Below, piece by piece: positions 44,818 through 53,810 of a DNA stretch of 64,000 bases (position 1 is its first letter; every line of letters begins with the position of its first letter). This stretch comes from Bacillus mycoides (GTDB lineage: Bacteria > Bacillota > Bacilli > Bacillales > Bacillaceae_G). The notes below the pieces were generated by a model that was not told the DNA's origin, made no database searches, and saw only the letters and a program-made list of their open reading frames with translations. The position numbers were made by a program, and so were the translations under genes. The stretch is taken from assembly GCF_018742245.1 (NCBI RefSeq), contig NZ_CP036132.1, positions 615,001 through 679,000 on the forward strand. The letters run 5' to 3'.

Positions 44818-44854
44818 ATTATACAACTTTGTGACAGGAATGTAAACGTTTTTA
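44818..44854 (-). promoter_or_regulatory. glpT promoter overlapped by a cre-like site
   Basis: On the - strand TTACAT (44845-44840), 16 bases, TATAAT (44823-44818). The + strand reads TGTAAACGTTTTTA at 44841-44854, one informative mismatch from cre, covering the -35. Confidence 0.65.
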
Positions 44855-44866
44855 TGAAGAAAGTTG

Positions 44867-44913
44867 TTGACGTATTTTGTTTGTGGGATTAATATTTAAA
44901 TACGTTAAATATT
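44867..44913 (+). promoter_or_regulatory. Promoter and inverted repeat before the marR-exporter operon
   Basis: TTGACG (44867-44872), 17 bases, TAATAT (44890-44895). The -10 overlaps an inverted repeat AATATTTA/TAAATATT (44891-44898 and 44906-44913), a likely autoregulatory site for the MarR protein. Confidence 0.65.
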
Positions 44914-44940
44914 TTATTGCTTAAATAAGAGGTGGATAAC

Positions 44941-45399
44941 ATGCCAAATGATATGACTCATATTGATAAGATTCAAGCTCTTACATTCGCTATAGGAAAG
45001 AAAATGCAAACAGAGCTATTAGAACAAATGCAAGCATCAGGACTTACACCACCGCAGTTTTATATTTTAAAGATTTTAGATCATTACGGAGCTTCAAGAG
45101 CGACACAATTGGCGGAGAAAATGTACGTGAAACCGAGTGCGATTACAGTAATGATTGATCGTTTAATTGATCATGGGTTAGTAGAGCGCTATCACGACGA
45201 TAATGATCGCCGCGTTGTTATCATTGAGCTAACGAAAAAGGGGAAAGCTACAGTAGAAGAAGCGATGGCGGCTCGTAATGAGCATATTGCAAAATACTTC
45301 TCACACTTAGAATTACAAGAGAGGGAAGATTTGTTACGCCTCTTTGAAAAGCTAGAAACAATTATTTGCGGGACACAAGAGAAAAAAGAGAAAAACTAA
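44941..45399 (+). CDS. MarR-family transcriptional regulator
   Basis: 152 residues with the winged helix centred on LTPPQFYILKILDHYGASRATQLAEKMYVKPSAITVMIDRLIDHGLVERYHDDNDRRVV. It is followed after 19 bases by a 14-helix drug exporter, the usual pairing in which the MarR protein represses the exporter until a toxic ligand binds. ATG 44941 is six bases after AAGAGGTGG; the longer start at 44932 lies within it. Confidence 0.9.
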   Translation: MPNDMTHIDKIQALTFAIGKKMQTELLEQMQASGLTPPQFYILKILDHYGASRATQLAEKMYVKPSAITVMIDRLIDHGLVERYHDDNDRRVVIIELTKKGKATVEEAMAARNEHIAKYFSHLELQEREDLLRLFEKLETIICGTQEKKEKN

Positions 45400-45418
45400 G
45401 AGGAATTGAGGAGATTAC

Positions 45419-47032
45419 ATGGAGCAACAAGAAAATCAGAATAGAAAGTTGTTGTTAATCGGTTTAGTAATCGCGATGCTATTTGCTGCATTGGACGGAA
45501 CAATCGTTGGTACAGCAATGCCGCGTATCGTCGGTGAGCTAGGCGGATTAAGTTTAATGACATGGTTAACAACAGCTTACATGTTAACATCAACAACGGT
45601 TGTACCGATTGCAGGTAAATTAGCGGATTTACTTGGGCGTCGTAACGTATATATAGCAGGATTAATTATCTTTATGGCTGGTTCAGCGTTATGTGGTATG
45701 GCAAACGGTATGACAGAATTAATTATTTTCCGTGGTATTCAAGGTCTTGGTGGCGGTATTATGATGCCAATGGCTATGATTATTATCGGAGATATGTTCA
45801 CGGGAAAAGAACGTGCTAAATGGCAAGGTATTTTTGGAGCTCTATATGGTCTTGCCTCTGTAATTGGACCACAAGTTGGTGGTTGGATTGTAGACGCAGT
45901 GGACTGGAGATGGGTATTCTATATTAACTTACCAGTTGGTATTTTAGCGACAATCTTTATTGCAATGGGATTAAAAGCACATAAACAAACAGGACCAATT
46001 AAAATTGATATCGCTGGAATCTTCACGATGATTCTCGGTGTTGTAAGTTTATTACTTGCGTTAACGTTTGGTGGAAAAGATTATGCATGGGGTTCTTGGC
46101 AAATTATCGGGTTATTTGCACTAGCTGCCATTGGTATTGTTAGCTTTGTTATTGTTGAAACGAAGGCTGAAGAACCAATTTTACCGATGCACTTCTTTAA
46201 AAACCGCACATTTACACTACTGAATGCGATCGGTTTCTTTATGAGTATCGGAATGTTTGGAGCAATTATGTTCGTACCGTTCTTTATGCAAGGAATTGTA
46301 GGCGTAAGTGCTGCTGAATCAGGAACGATTATGACACCGATGATGATCACAATGATCGTTATGAGTATTATCGGTGGTCAACTTGTATTAAAAGTTGGTG
46401 TGAAACCACAAATTATTACAGGGATGCTTATTATGGCTAGTGGTTTCTGGTTATTAACAACGATGGATATGCACACAACTAAGCTTACCGCTACTTCTTA
46501 TATGATGATTATCGGTTTAGGAATGGGTCTTGTTATGCCGATACTAACATTAGCATTACAAGAAAGCTTTCCGAAAAAAGATCTTGGTGTTGTAACATCA
46601 TCAAGTCAATTCTTCCGTCAAATCGGTGGAACGTTTGGGATTACAATTTTAGGATCAATTATGAATAACACTTCAGGTACAACGTTAACAAATAAATTAG
46701 TACCTGTATTAGATACATTCCCAAAAGAAGCGGGACAAATGGTAACAAAATTGAAAGATATGATTCATACAGATCCACAGAGTTTATATTCTATGCTCTT
46801 TAGTCCAGAGGCATTAAAACAAATGCCAGAAGCATTTTCTAACAGTATCGTACCGGTTTTGAAAAGTTCTTTGGTGGATTCGCTTCATACTGTATTCTTA
46901 ACAGGATTAGTATTTATCGTAGTAGGTGCTATCTTCACGATTTTCTTACAGAAGATTAAACTATCTGATCGTAAAAAGGGCGCTGAGGAGCCTGTTGTAG
47001 AAGAGAAAGAACAAACAGTATCATATTCGTAA
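45419..47032 (+). CDS. MFS multidrug exporter, DHA2 (14-TM, EmrB/QacA) family
   Basis: 537 residues and 14 helices. Motif A (GKLADLLGRRNVYIAG), motif C-like (GALYGLASVIGPQVGGWIV) and the start LFAALDGTIVGTAMPRIVGEL are typical of the DHA2 drug:proton antiporters. The C-terminus is charged and cytosolic. Co-transcribed with the MarR regulator; the substrate is unknown. Confidence 0.9.
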   Translation: MEQQENQNRKLLLIGLVIAMLFAALDGTIVGTAMPRIVGELGGLSLMTWLTTAYMLTSTTVVPIAGKLADLLGRRNVYIAGLIIFMAGSALCGMANGMTELIIFRGIQGLGGGIMMPMAMIIIGDMFTGKERAKWQGIFGALYGLASVIGPQVGGWIVDAVDWRWVFYINLPVGILATIFIAMGLKAHKQTGPIKIDIAGIFTMILGVVSLLLALTFGGKDYAWGSWQIIGLFALAAIGIVSFVIVETKAEEPILPMHFFKNRTFTLLNAIGFFMSIGMFGAIMFVPFFMQGIVGVSAAESGTIMTPMMITMIVMSIIGGQLVLKVGVKPQIITGMLIMASGFWLLTTMDMHTTKLTATSYMMIIGLGMGLVMPILTLALQESFPKKDLGVVTSSSQFFRQIGGTFGITILGSIMNNTSGTTLTNKLVPVLDTFPKEAGQMVTKLKDMIHTDPQSLYSMLFSPEALKQMPEAFSNSIVPVLKSSLVDSLHTVFLTGLVFIVVGAIFTIFLQKIKLSDRKKGAEEPVVEEKEQTVSYS

Positions 47033-47036
47033 TGAG

Positions 47037-47067
47037 AAAGCATCGCCATAAGGCGATGCTTTTTTTG
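47037..47067 (+). terminator. Terminator of the marR-exporter operon
   Basis: AAAGCATCGCC/GGCGATGCTTT around ATAA, then Ts. Confidence 0.9.
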
Positions 47068-47101
47068 AGTATAACCTTAAAACCTTTTTAGTGAGAAATG
47101 A

Positions 47102-47150
47102 TTGACGTATTTTTATAAATGCGTTATATTATTTTGTGTAAACGGTTACA
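47102..47150 (+). promoter_or_regulatory. rbs operon promoter and cre/RbsR-type operator
   Basis: TTGACG (47102-47107), 17 bases, TATATT (47125-47130). TGTAAACGGTTACA (47137-47150) fits the cre consensus at all informative positions and is also nearly palindromic, so both CcpA and the LacI-family RbsR could bind it just downstream of the transcription start. Confidence 0.8.
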
Positions 47151-47170
47151 TGAAATGAGGAGAAAAGAGA

Positions 47171-48142
47171 ATGAGTACGATTAAAGACGTTGCAAAATTA
47201 GCAGGGGTATCTGTTGCGACCGTTTCCAGAGTGTTAAATAAAAATGGATATGTTCATGAGGATACATTAAAAAAAGTAGAGCGAGCAATTGAAATGCTAG
47301 ATTATAAGCCTAGTACAGTAGCACGTTCTTTATACAATAAAAAATCTCGTTTAATTGGCTTAGTTGTTCCAAATATCGTGAATCCATTCTTTCCAGAAGT
47401 TGCACGTGCCGTAGAAGATGTAGCACATAAGCAAGGTTACACAGTTGTCCTTTGTAACTCTGATGAAAGTTTAGAAAAAGAGAAACAATACATTGATGTG
47501 CTTAGACAAAATAATGTGGATGGGTTTATTGTGGCAACGAATCCACAAAATAGTGTTAATTACATGAATTTGTCTATTCCAGTTGTTGCGATTGACCGAA
47601 TGTTTAATGAGCGCATTCCTACTGTATATGCAGATAACTATGCAGGGAGTCAGGCGGCGACAAAGTTATTAATAGACAAAGGGTGTAAACATATTGCACA
47701 TATTCGCGGACCGCGTGATGTGAGCACAGCTAATGAACGTTTTGAAGGTTTTGTAGACGTTATTACGCAAAATAATCTTTCTTATATGATTGCAGAGAGT
47801 ACATTCGATCCAGCTAATAGTGAACAGGTCGCGGTAGGATTATTGGAAGAATATCCGCATATTGATGGGATTGTTGCTGGGAATGATTTAATTGCAATCG
47901 GCGTTGTAAAGGCTGCACTTCAAAAGGGAATTTCTATTCCAGACGATTTACAAATTATCGGATTCGATGGAATTTCTTTAACAGAAATGATGTATCCATC
48001 TATTACAACTGTTGCACAGCCAATTTATGAAATGGGGAAAATTGCAACAGAGTTGTTGTTAGAGCAGATGGAAGGAAATCCATTAGAAGAGAAACACTAT
48101 CGTTTACCGATTGAAATTATAGAACGAAATACAACGAAGTAA
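47171..48142 (+). CDS. rbsR: Ribose operon repressor, LacI family
   Basis: 323 residues. N-terminal LacI helix-turn-helix (TIKDVAKLAGVSVATVSRVLNKNGYV) and hinge helix, then a periplasmic-binding-like sugar domain. First gene of the ribose operon, transcribed with it, as in B. subtilis. The ribosome site GAGGAGAAAAGAG is close before the ATG. Confidence 0.94.
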   Translation: MSTIKDVAKLAGVSVATVSRVLNKNGYVHEDTLKKVERAIEMLDYKPSTVARSLYNKKSRLIGLVVPNIVNPFFPEVARAVEDVAHKQGYTVVLCNSDESLEKEKQYIDVLRQNNVDGFIVATNPQNSVNYMNLSIPVVAIDRMFNERIPTVYADNYAGSQAATKLLIDKGCKHIAHIRGPRDVSTANERFEGFVDVITQNNLSYMIAESTFDPANSEQVAVGLLEEYPHIDGIVAGNDLIAIGVVKAALQKGISIPDDLQIIGFDGISLTEMMYPSITTVAQPIYEMGKIATELLLEQMEGNPLEEKHYRLPIEIIERNTTK

Positions 48143-48155
48143 GGAGATGAGACAG

Positions 48156-49052
48156 ATGCCAAATATTGCAGTAGTAGGTAGTATTTCAATGGACTTAGTG
48201 GCTGTTTCAAAAATACGGCCGAAAGCAGGCGAAACGGTAATTGGTGAAGCATTTCATACGATCCCAGGAGGGAAAGGGGCCAACCAAGCAGTAGCTGCAG
48301 CTAGATTAGGAGCAAATGTAGCGATGGTTGGTGCGGTAGGAAATGATGATTACGGAACAGTAGTTAGAAAAAATTTAGAGAACGAACGCGTTTTTATCGA
48401 CTATGTGGTACCGGTTACAGATAGAACGACAGGAATCGCTCATATCGTTTTAGCAGAAGAGGATAACAGCATTGTTGTCGTACAAGGAGCAAATGCTCTT
48501 GTAAGTGATTCGATTGTAGATCGTTCAAAAGACCTTCTTGTAAAAGCAGATATGGTCGTTCTTCAACTAGAGATTCCGCTTGAAACGGTAAAATACGTTC
48601 TGGCTATTTGTGAGGAGCACAAAATTCCAGTTATGTTGAATCCGGCTCCAGCACAAATTTTATCAGAAGATATTTTAGAAAAAGCGACTTATATTACGCC
48701 GAATGAACATGAATGTCGCATCGTATTAAATGATTTCACATCACCAATTGAAGAGTTACTTGCGAAATATCCAAATAAGCTATTGATGACGGAAGGGTCT
48801 AACGGTGTTCGATTCCATAATGGAACGGAAGTTGTTCAAGTTCCAAGTATTGCCGTAGATGTAGTAGATACGACTGGAGCTGGTGATACATTTAATGGCG
48901 CGTTAGCAGTTGCGCTTTCTGAAGGAGAAATACTTCAAAAGGCTATTCGTTTCGCAAATATTGCTGGTGGTCTTTCTGTAACAAGACTTGGGGCTCAGGG
49001 CGGTATGCCAACGAGAGATAGAGTACGTGAAGTGCAGGTGATTGTTGGATGA
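48156..49052 (+). CDS. rbsK: Ribokinase
   Basis: 298 residues, PfkB family. The N-terminal signature is [26 protein letters not shown] and the C-terminal signature is [20 protein letters not shown] with the catalytic Asp. It phosphorylates ribose to ribose-5-phosphate. The ATG at 48147 abuts AAGGAG, so the ATG at 48156 is used. Overlaps rbsD by four bases. Confidence 0.95.
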   Translation: MPNIAVVGSISMDLVAVSKIRPKAGETVIGEAFHTIPGGKGANQAVAAARLGANVAMVGAVGNDDYGTVVRKNLENERVFIDYVVPVTDRTTGIAHIVLAEEDNSIVVVQGANALVSDSIVDRSKDLLVKADMVVLQLEIPLETVKYVLAICEEHKIPVMLNPAPAQILSEDILEKATYITPNEHECRIVLNDFTSPIEELLAKYPNKLLMTEGSNGVRFHNGTEVVQVPSIAVDVVDTTGAGDTFNGALAVALSEGEILQKAIRFANIAGGLSVTRLGAQGGMPTRDRVREVQVIVG

Positions 49053-49444
49053 AAAAGCATGGTGTATTAAATAGTGAAATTGCGGCAGTCCTTGCTTCAC
49101 TTGGACATACAGATACGATTGTAATTGCTGATTGCGGGTTACCTATTCCTGATGGAGTAAAACGAATTGATTTAGCAGTTGAAATTGGAAAGCCTAGCTT
49201 TTTAGACGTATTACAAGTAGTTGCTGATGATATGGCAATTGAGAAAGTGACGTTAGCAGAAGAAGTCATTATGAATAATGCGGTGGTAAATAAAGAAGTT
49301 GAGATGTGTTTAATAGAGCCAGCATTTGAATATGTGTCTCATAAGGAATTTAAAGAGCATACAAAGAGAGCGAAGGCGATTATTCGTACAGGAGAAGCAA
49401 CGCCTTATGCGAATGTTATTTTACATGCAGGCGTGATTTTTTAA
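49049..49444 (+). CDS. rbsD: D-ribose pyranase
   Basis: 131 residues, the full length of Rbs[38 protein letters not shown] carries the catalytic His of the family, and the C-terminus [19 protein letters not shown] is conserved. It converts beta-pyranose to furanose ribose for the kinase. ATGA overlap with rbsK. Confidence 0.95.
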   Translation: MKKHGVLNSEIAAVLASLGHTDTIVIADCGLPIPDGVKRIDLAVEIGKPSFLDVLQVVADDMAIEKVTLAEEVIMNNAVVNKEVEMCLIEPAFEYVSHKEFKEHTKRAKAIIRTGEATPYANVILHAGVIF

Positions 49445-49462
49445 TAAAGGGATGTGATGAGA

Positions 49463-50947
49463 ATGCATATTGAAATGAAGAACATTTCAAAAGCGTTCAG
49501 TGGTAATCCTGTTCTAAAAAACGCACAGTTTATGATTGAAACAGGAGAAGTCCATGCATTGATGGGGGAAAACGGAGCGGGGAAATCGACGCTTATGAAG
49601 ATTCTAACAGGTGTATATAAAAAAGACAGTGGAGCAGTCACAATTGATGGACAAGAACGAACTTTTAAAAACGCGAAAGAAGCGGAAGAGTACGGTATTG
49701 CATTTATCCATCAAGAGTTGAACATATTACCGAATTTAACGGTAGCTGAAAATATGTTTCTTGGAAAAGAGTTAATGTATGGAAAAACGGGCATTTTACG
49801 TACGCGTCAAATGAATGCGATTGCCCAGCAGCAATTGGCAGATCTTGGTCTACATGTGAGAGGCGCTATGCTAGCAGGTGAATTATCAGTTGGACAACAG
49901 CAAATTATTGAAATTGCTAAAGCATTAATGACAAATGCGAGCGTTATCATTATGGATGAACCTACAGCAGCATTAACAGATCGCGAAATTGAAACACTGT
50001 TTATTGTTATTAATAAATTACGTAAAGAGGGCGTTTCATTCGTTTATATTTCACACCGGATGGAAGAAATTTTTTCAATATGTGATGCTATTACGATTTT
50101 GCGTGATGGAGAATATGTAGGGAAAAGATTAATTCCGGAGACATCATTTGATGAAGTAGTTAGCATGATGGTGGGTCGTAGTATTGGTGAACGTTATCCA
50201 GAACGAAATAGTCCAATTGGCGAAGTGATTTTTGAAATGCGTAACGGAACGAAAAAGGGGAAATTTGAAAATGTTTCGTTTCAAGTTAGAAAAGGTGAAA
50301 TCCTTGGTGTTGCGGGCTTGATGGGAGCTGGTCGCACGGATATTATGAAAGCAATATTTGGATATGAACCACTTGATTCAGGACAAATTTTTATGAATGG
50401 ACAAGAAGTGAAAATTGATAGTCCAATTGATGCGATTAGACAACGAATTGCCTTTATTACAGAGGATAGAAAATCTGAAGGGCTTGTGTTAGATTTTTCG
50501 ATTCGTGAAAATTTAGCTTTACCAAATTTAGAAAGTCTTTCAAAGGGAAGCGTTGTTAATAAAGGTTTAGAACAGCAATTTACAGAGGATATGATGAAGC
50601 TTCTTAATGTGAAAGCAGCAAACGGAGAGCAAGCTGTAAAATCTCTTTCTGGTGGAAATCAGCAAAAGATTGTAATTGCAAAATGGTTAGGTATTCATCC
50701 ACAGTTACTCATTTTAGATGAACCAACGAGAGGTGTAGATGTTGGGGCTAAAAAAGAAATTTACTCTATTATGAATAAGCTTACCGAGCAAGGAGATTCC
50801 GTTATTATGGTATCGTCTGAGCTTCCAGAAGTTTTAGGAATGAGTGATCGTGTTCTCGTCATTCATGAGGGGAAAATCGGTGGTATTTTAGAGAAGGATC
50901 AGGCATCGCAAGAGTCTATTATGGCACTAGCTACAGGGGGAGAGTAA
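49463..50947 (+). CDS. rbsA: Ribose ABC transporter ATP-binding protein
   Basis: 494 residues with two ABC domains. Domain 1 has GENGAGKST and [15 protein letters not shown]; domain 2 has the usual degenerate Walker A (GLMGAGRTD) and [15 protein letters not shown]. This tandem layout is typical of sugar importers RbsA/MglA. Starts at 49454 (GTG), 49457 (ATG) and 49463 (ATG) are possible after AAAGGGA; 49463 gives the usual N-terminus [12 protein letters not shown] and the best spacing, with 49457 the runner-up. Confidence 0.94.
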   Translation: MHIEMKNISKAFSGNPVLKNAQFMIETGEVHALMGENGAGKSTLMKILTGVYKKDSGAVTIDGQERTFKNAKEAEEYGIAFIHQELNILPNLTVAENMFLGKELMYGKTGILRTRQMNAIAQQQLADLGLHVRGAMLAGELSVGQQQIIEIAKALMTNASVIIMDEPTAALTDREIETLFIVINKLRKEGVSFVYISHRMEEIFSICDAITILRDGEYVGKRLIPETSFDEVVSMMVGRSIGERYPERNSPIGEVIFEMRNGTKKGKFENVSFQVRKGEILGVAGLMGAGRTDIMKAIFGYEPLDSGQIFMNGQEVKIDSPIDAIRQRIAFITEDRKSEGLVLDFSIRENLALPNLESLSKGSVVNKGLEQQFTEDMMKLLNVKAANGEQAVKSLSGGNQQKIVIAKWLGIHPQLLILDEPTRGVDVGAKKEIYSIMNKLTEQGDSVIMVSSELPEVLGMSDRVLVIHEGKIGGILEKDQASQESIMALATGGE

Positions 50948-50950
50948 GAT

Positions 50951-51886
50951 ATGGCTAAGAAGGGGAATGTATTACAACAACTTGGTTCTTTAATTGGATT
51001 AGTATTAATTATCGTAGTAATTACAGCTTTAAATCCAGCATTTATTGAAATTCCAAATTTATTTAATATACTGCGCCAAGTATCGATTAATGCACTCATT
51101 GCATTTGGAATGACCTTCGTTATTTTAACAGGGGGTATTGACTTATCGGTAGGTTCTATTTTAGCATTATCAAGTGCACTTGTTGCCGGAATGATGGCAA
51201 GTGGCATGGATCCGTTCCTTGCAATGGTAGTTGGATTATTAGCAGGTCTTGCAATGGGAATTATAAACGGTATCATTATTGCGAAGGGAAAAGTAGCTCC
51301 GTTTATTGCAACTTTAGCAACAATGACTATTTTTCGCGGGTTGACGCTTGTTTATATGGACGGACGTCCGATCACTGGTCTTGGTGATCATTTAATGTTC
51401 CAAATGTTTGGCCGTGGTTATTTCCTTGGTATTCCTGTGCCAGCCGTTACAATGATGATCGCTTTTGCAGTACTGTACTTTATTTTAAAGAAAACAACGT
51501 TTGGTCGCCGTACGTTTGCGATTGGTGGAAATGAAGAAGCGGCAGCTTTATCTGGTATTAATGTTACGAGAATTAAAGTAATGATTTACGGTCTTTCCGG
51601 AATTTTGGCAGCGCTTGCAGGTATTGTCTTAACATCAAGATTAGATTCTGCACAGCCGACTGCTGGTACTTCTTACGAATTAGATGCAATTGCTGCAGTT
51701 GTGTTAGGAGGAACGAGTCTTTCAGGTGGAAGAGGATGGATTGTTGGTACATTCATCGGTGTGCTTATTATTGGTGTACTAAATAACGGTTTAAATTTAT
51801 TAGGTGTATCTTCTTTCTTCCAACAAGTTGTAAAAGGACTTGTAATCTTACTAGCTGTACTAATTGATCGTCGAAAAGAAGCGTAA
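50951..51886 (+). CDS. rbsC: Ribose ABC transporter permease
   Basis: 311 residues and about eight to ten helices, of the BPD_transp_2 family, with LNPAFIEIPNLFNILRQVSINALIAFGMTFVILTGGIDLSVG and ELDAIAAVVLGGTSLSGGRG signatures. It forms the homodimeric ribose channel with RbsA. Three bases separate it from rbsA. Confidence 0.95.
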   Translation: MAKKGNVLQQLGSLIGLVLIIVVITALNPAFIEIPNLFNILRQVSINALIAFGMTFVILTGGIDLSVGSILALSSALVAGMMASGMDPFLAMVVGLLAGLAMGIINGIIIAKGKVAPFIATLATMTIFRGLTLVYMDGRPITGLGDHLMFQMFGRGYFLGIPVPAVTMMIAFAVLYFILKKTTFGRRTFAIGGNEEAAALSGINVTRIKVMIYGLSGILAALAGIVLTSRLDSAQPTAGTSYELDAIAAVVLGGTSLSGGRGWIVGTFIGVLIIGVLNNGLNLLGVSSFFQQVVKGLVILLAVLIDRRKEA

Positions 51887-51900
51887 TGGAGGGGCAATTC

Positions 51901-52824
51901 ATGAAAAAATGGTTACTGATACTCGTTGCATGCATCATGGTAGTTACTGCTGGTTGTTCAATGGAACCACCAGATTGGGCAAAGGATTCTGGCGATAAAG
52001 GTCGAAATAAAACTATTAAAGTTGGATTTTCTGTTTCAACTTTAAATAATCCATTTTTCGTCACGTTGAAAAAAGGTGCAGAAAAGAAAGCAAAAGATAG
52101 CGGCATTGAATTAATTGCTGTTGATGCACAAAATGATGCAGCGAAGCAAACAAACGATGTTGAAGATTTAATTCAAAAAGGTGTCGATGTAGTTGTTATT
52201 AATCCAACCGACTCAGATGCTGTTGCTTCAGCGGTAAGTGCAGCCAATGCAGCCAATGTTCCTGTTATTACAGTAGACCGAGTTGCGAATTCAGGTAAAG
52301 TTGTTTCTCACATTGCTTCTAACAATGTCGAAGGTGGTCAAATGGCTAGTGATTACATTCGGGAATTAGTTGGTGAAGGAACAAATGTTGCTGAGTTAGA
52401 AGGAATCCCTGGATCGTCTGCTGCTCGTGAGCGTGGGAAAGGATTCCATAACGTAGCTGATAAGTCTTTAAAAGTAGTAGCAAAACAAGCAGCTGATTTC
52501 GATCGTGCAAAAGGGTTATCCGTTATGGAAAATATTTTGCAAGCAAATAGCGATATAAAAGCAGTGTTTGCTCATAACGATGAAATGGCATTAGGCGCAC
52601 TTGAGGCGTTGAAATCTGCTGGCAAAACGGACGTAGTCGTTGTTGGATTTGATGCAACGGACGATGCTGTAAAAGCGGTTAAAGATGGGCGCATGGCAGC
52701 AACAGTCGCTCAAAAACCGGAATTAATCGGAGAGAAGGCGATGGAAACAGCGAAAGAAATAACACAAGGTAAAAAAGTGGACAAATTTGTTCCGATTGAA
52801 TTAGAGCTTATTAAGAAAAAATAA
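51901..52824 (+). CDS. rbsB: Ribose ABC transporter substrate-binding lipoprotein
   Basis: 307 residues. Lipobox VTAGC (Cys about 18) anchors it to the membrane, then a type I periplasmic-binding fold (IKVGFSVSTLNNPFFVTLKKGAEKKAKD, AHNDEMALGALEALKSAG). It captures ribose for RbsAC. The longer start at 51886 overlaps the GGAGGGG ribosome site and is rejected. Confidence 0.94.
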   Translation: MKKWLLILVACIMVVTAGCSMEPPDWAKDSGDKGRNKTIKVGFSVSTLNNPFFVTLKKGAEKKAKDSGIELIAVDAQNDAAKQTNDVEDLIQKGVDVVVINPTDSDAVASAVSAANAANVPVITVDRVANSGKVVSHIASNNVEGGQMASDYIRELVGEGTNVAELEGIPGSSAARERGKGFHNVADKSLKVVAKQAADFDRAKGLSVMENILQANSDIKAVFAHNDEMALGALEALKSAGKTDVVVVGFDATDDAVKAVKDGRMAATVAQKPELIGEKAMETAKEITQGKKVDKFVPIELELIKKK

Positions 52825-52862
52825 ATAAATATAAAATGAAAATTAGGAAGGAAGAATAACAA

Positions 52863-53510
52863 ATGAAATTTTTTATTGATACAGCAAACATTAACGAAAT
52901 TAAAGAGGCAAATGCATTAGGTGTAGTAGCTGGAGTAACGACAAATCCATCACTTGTAGCAAAAGAAGGCGTAGATTTCCATGAGCGTATTCGTGAAATT
53001 TGCAGCTTTATTGAAGGACCTGTAAGCGCAGAAGTAATTAGCTTAGAAGCTGATAAAATGATTGAAGAAGGAAAAGAGTTAGCAAAAATCGCTCCAAACG
53101 TTGTTGTAAAAGTTCCAATGACAACAGAAGGCTTAAAAGCAGTAAAAGCATTCTCAGATTTAGGAATTCGTACAAACGTTACATTAGTATTCTCAGCAGT
53201 GCAAGCATTACTTGCAGCTCGCGCTGGTGCGACATACGTTTCACCGTTCTTAGGTCGCTTAGATGATATCGGTCATAACGGTATGGACTTAATTCGCCAA
53301 ATCGCAGAAATCTTTGCAATTCACGGCATTGAAACAGAAATCATTGCAGCATCTGTACGTCACAGTGTTCACGTAACAGAAGCAGCATTAAACGGTTCAC
53401 ATATTGCAACAATCCCAGCAAACGTAATCGCTTCATTAGTGAAGCATCCATTAACAGATCAAGGAATTGAGAAATTCTTAGCTGATTGGGAAAAAACACA
53501 AGAGAAATAA
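52863..53510 (+). CDS. fsa: Transaldolase-like fructose-6-phosphate aldolase (TalC/FSA family)
   Basis: 215 residues, the short TalC/FSA form of the transaldolase family. [36 protein letters not shown] has the Asp and TNPS motif; the Schiff-base Lys is in VVVKVPMT (about residue 83). It sits last in the ribose operon, 38 bases after rbsB. Transaldolase activity would move ribose-derived carbon through the pentose phosphate pathway; sequence alone does not separate this from fructose-6-phosphate aldolase activity. Confidence 0.88.
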   Translation: MKFFIDTANINEIKEANALGVVAGVTTNPSLVAKEGVDFHERIREICSFIEGPVSAEVISLEADKMIEEGKELAKIAPNVVVKVPMTTEGLKAVKAFSDLGIRTNVTLVFSAVQALLAARAGATYVSPFLGRLDDIGHNGMDLIRQIAEIFAIHGIETEIIAASVRHSVHVTEAALNGSHIATIPANVIASLVKHPLTDQGIEKFLADWEKTQEK

Positions 53511-53519
53511 TACGAAATG

Positions 53520-53558
53520 GAGAACCCAAGTTTAATTAACTTGGGTTCTTTTTTTTGT
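53520..53558 (+). terminator. Terminator of the ribose operon
   Basis: AGAACCCAAGTT/AACTTGGGTTCT around TAATT, then eight Ts. Confidence 0.9.
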
Positions 53559-53571
53559 TTGAAAGAATTTT

Positions 53572-53587
53572 CATGCAATTGTGCATA
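53572..53587 (+). promoter_or_regulatory. PlcR box (one mismatch) upstream of inhA2
   Basis: CATGCAATTGTGCATA against the PlcR consensus TATGNANNNNTNCATA, with only the first base different. It is about 225 bases before inhA2, which is a known PlcR regulon member, and PlcR boxes can lie this far upstream. Confidence 0.75.
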
Positions 53588-53694
53588 TTGTCTTTTAAAT
53601 TTTTAATATAAGCTATTTAATATATACAAATCACTCTTTATTTTTCACATTTCGACATAAAAAAGATAGAGGGTCTGACCAGAAAACTGGAGGG

Positions 53695-53735
53695 CATGAT
53701 TCTATAACAGAAAGCTTATTTCTTATAGAATCATG
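53695..53735 (+). other. Hairpin in the long inhA2 5' region
   Basis: CATGATTCTATA (53695-53706) pairs perfectly with TATAGAATCATG (53724-53735), 12 bp, followed by TCTTTTATTA. If inhA2 transcription starts near the PlcR box this would be an untranslated leader stem, perhaps a weak terminator or mRNA stabiliser. The preceding GGTCTGACCAGAAAACTGG is of unknown meaning. Confidence 0.45.
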
Positions 53736-53810
53736 TCTTTTATTATACAAGGGAGGATAGATTACGTATTTTTATCTGAAGTTTAAGATTGATACAAGGG
53801 GATGAGTAAA

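Noticed and set aside
53660..53700. GGTCTGACCAGAAAACTGG as a known riboswitch (guanidine, purine, preQ1 classes)
   Set aside because: Does not match the core of any class I could recall; reported only as an unexplained leader segment.
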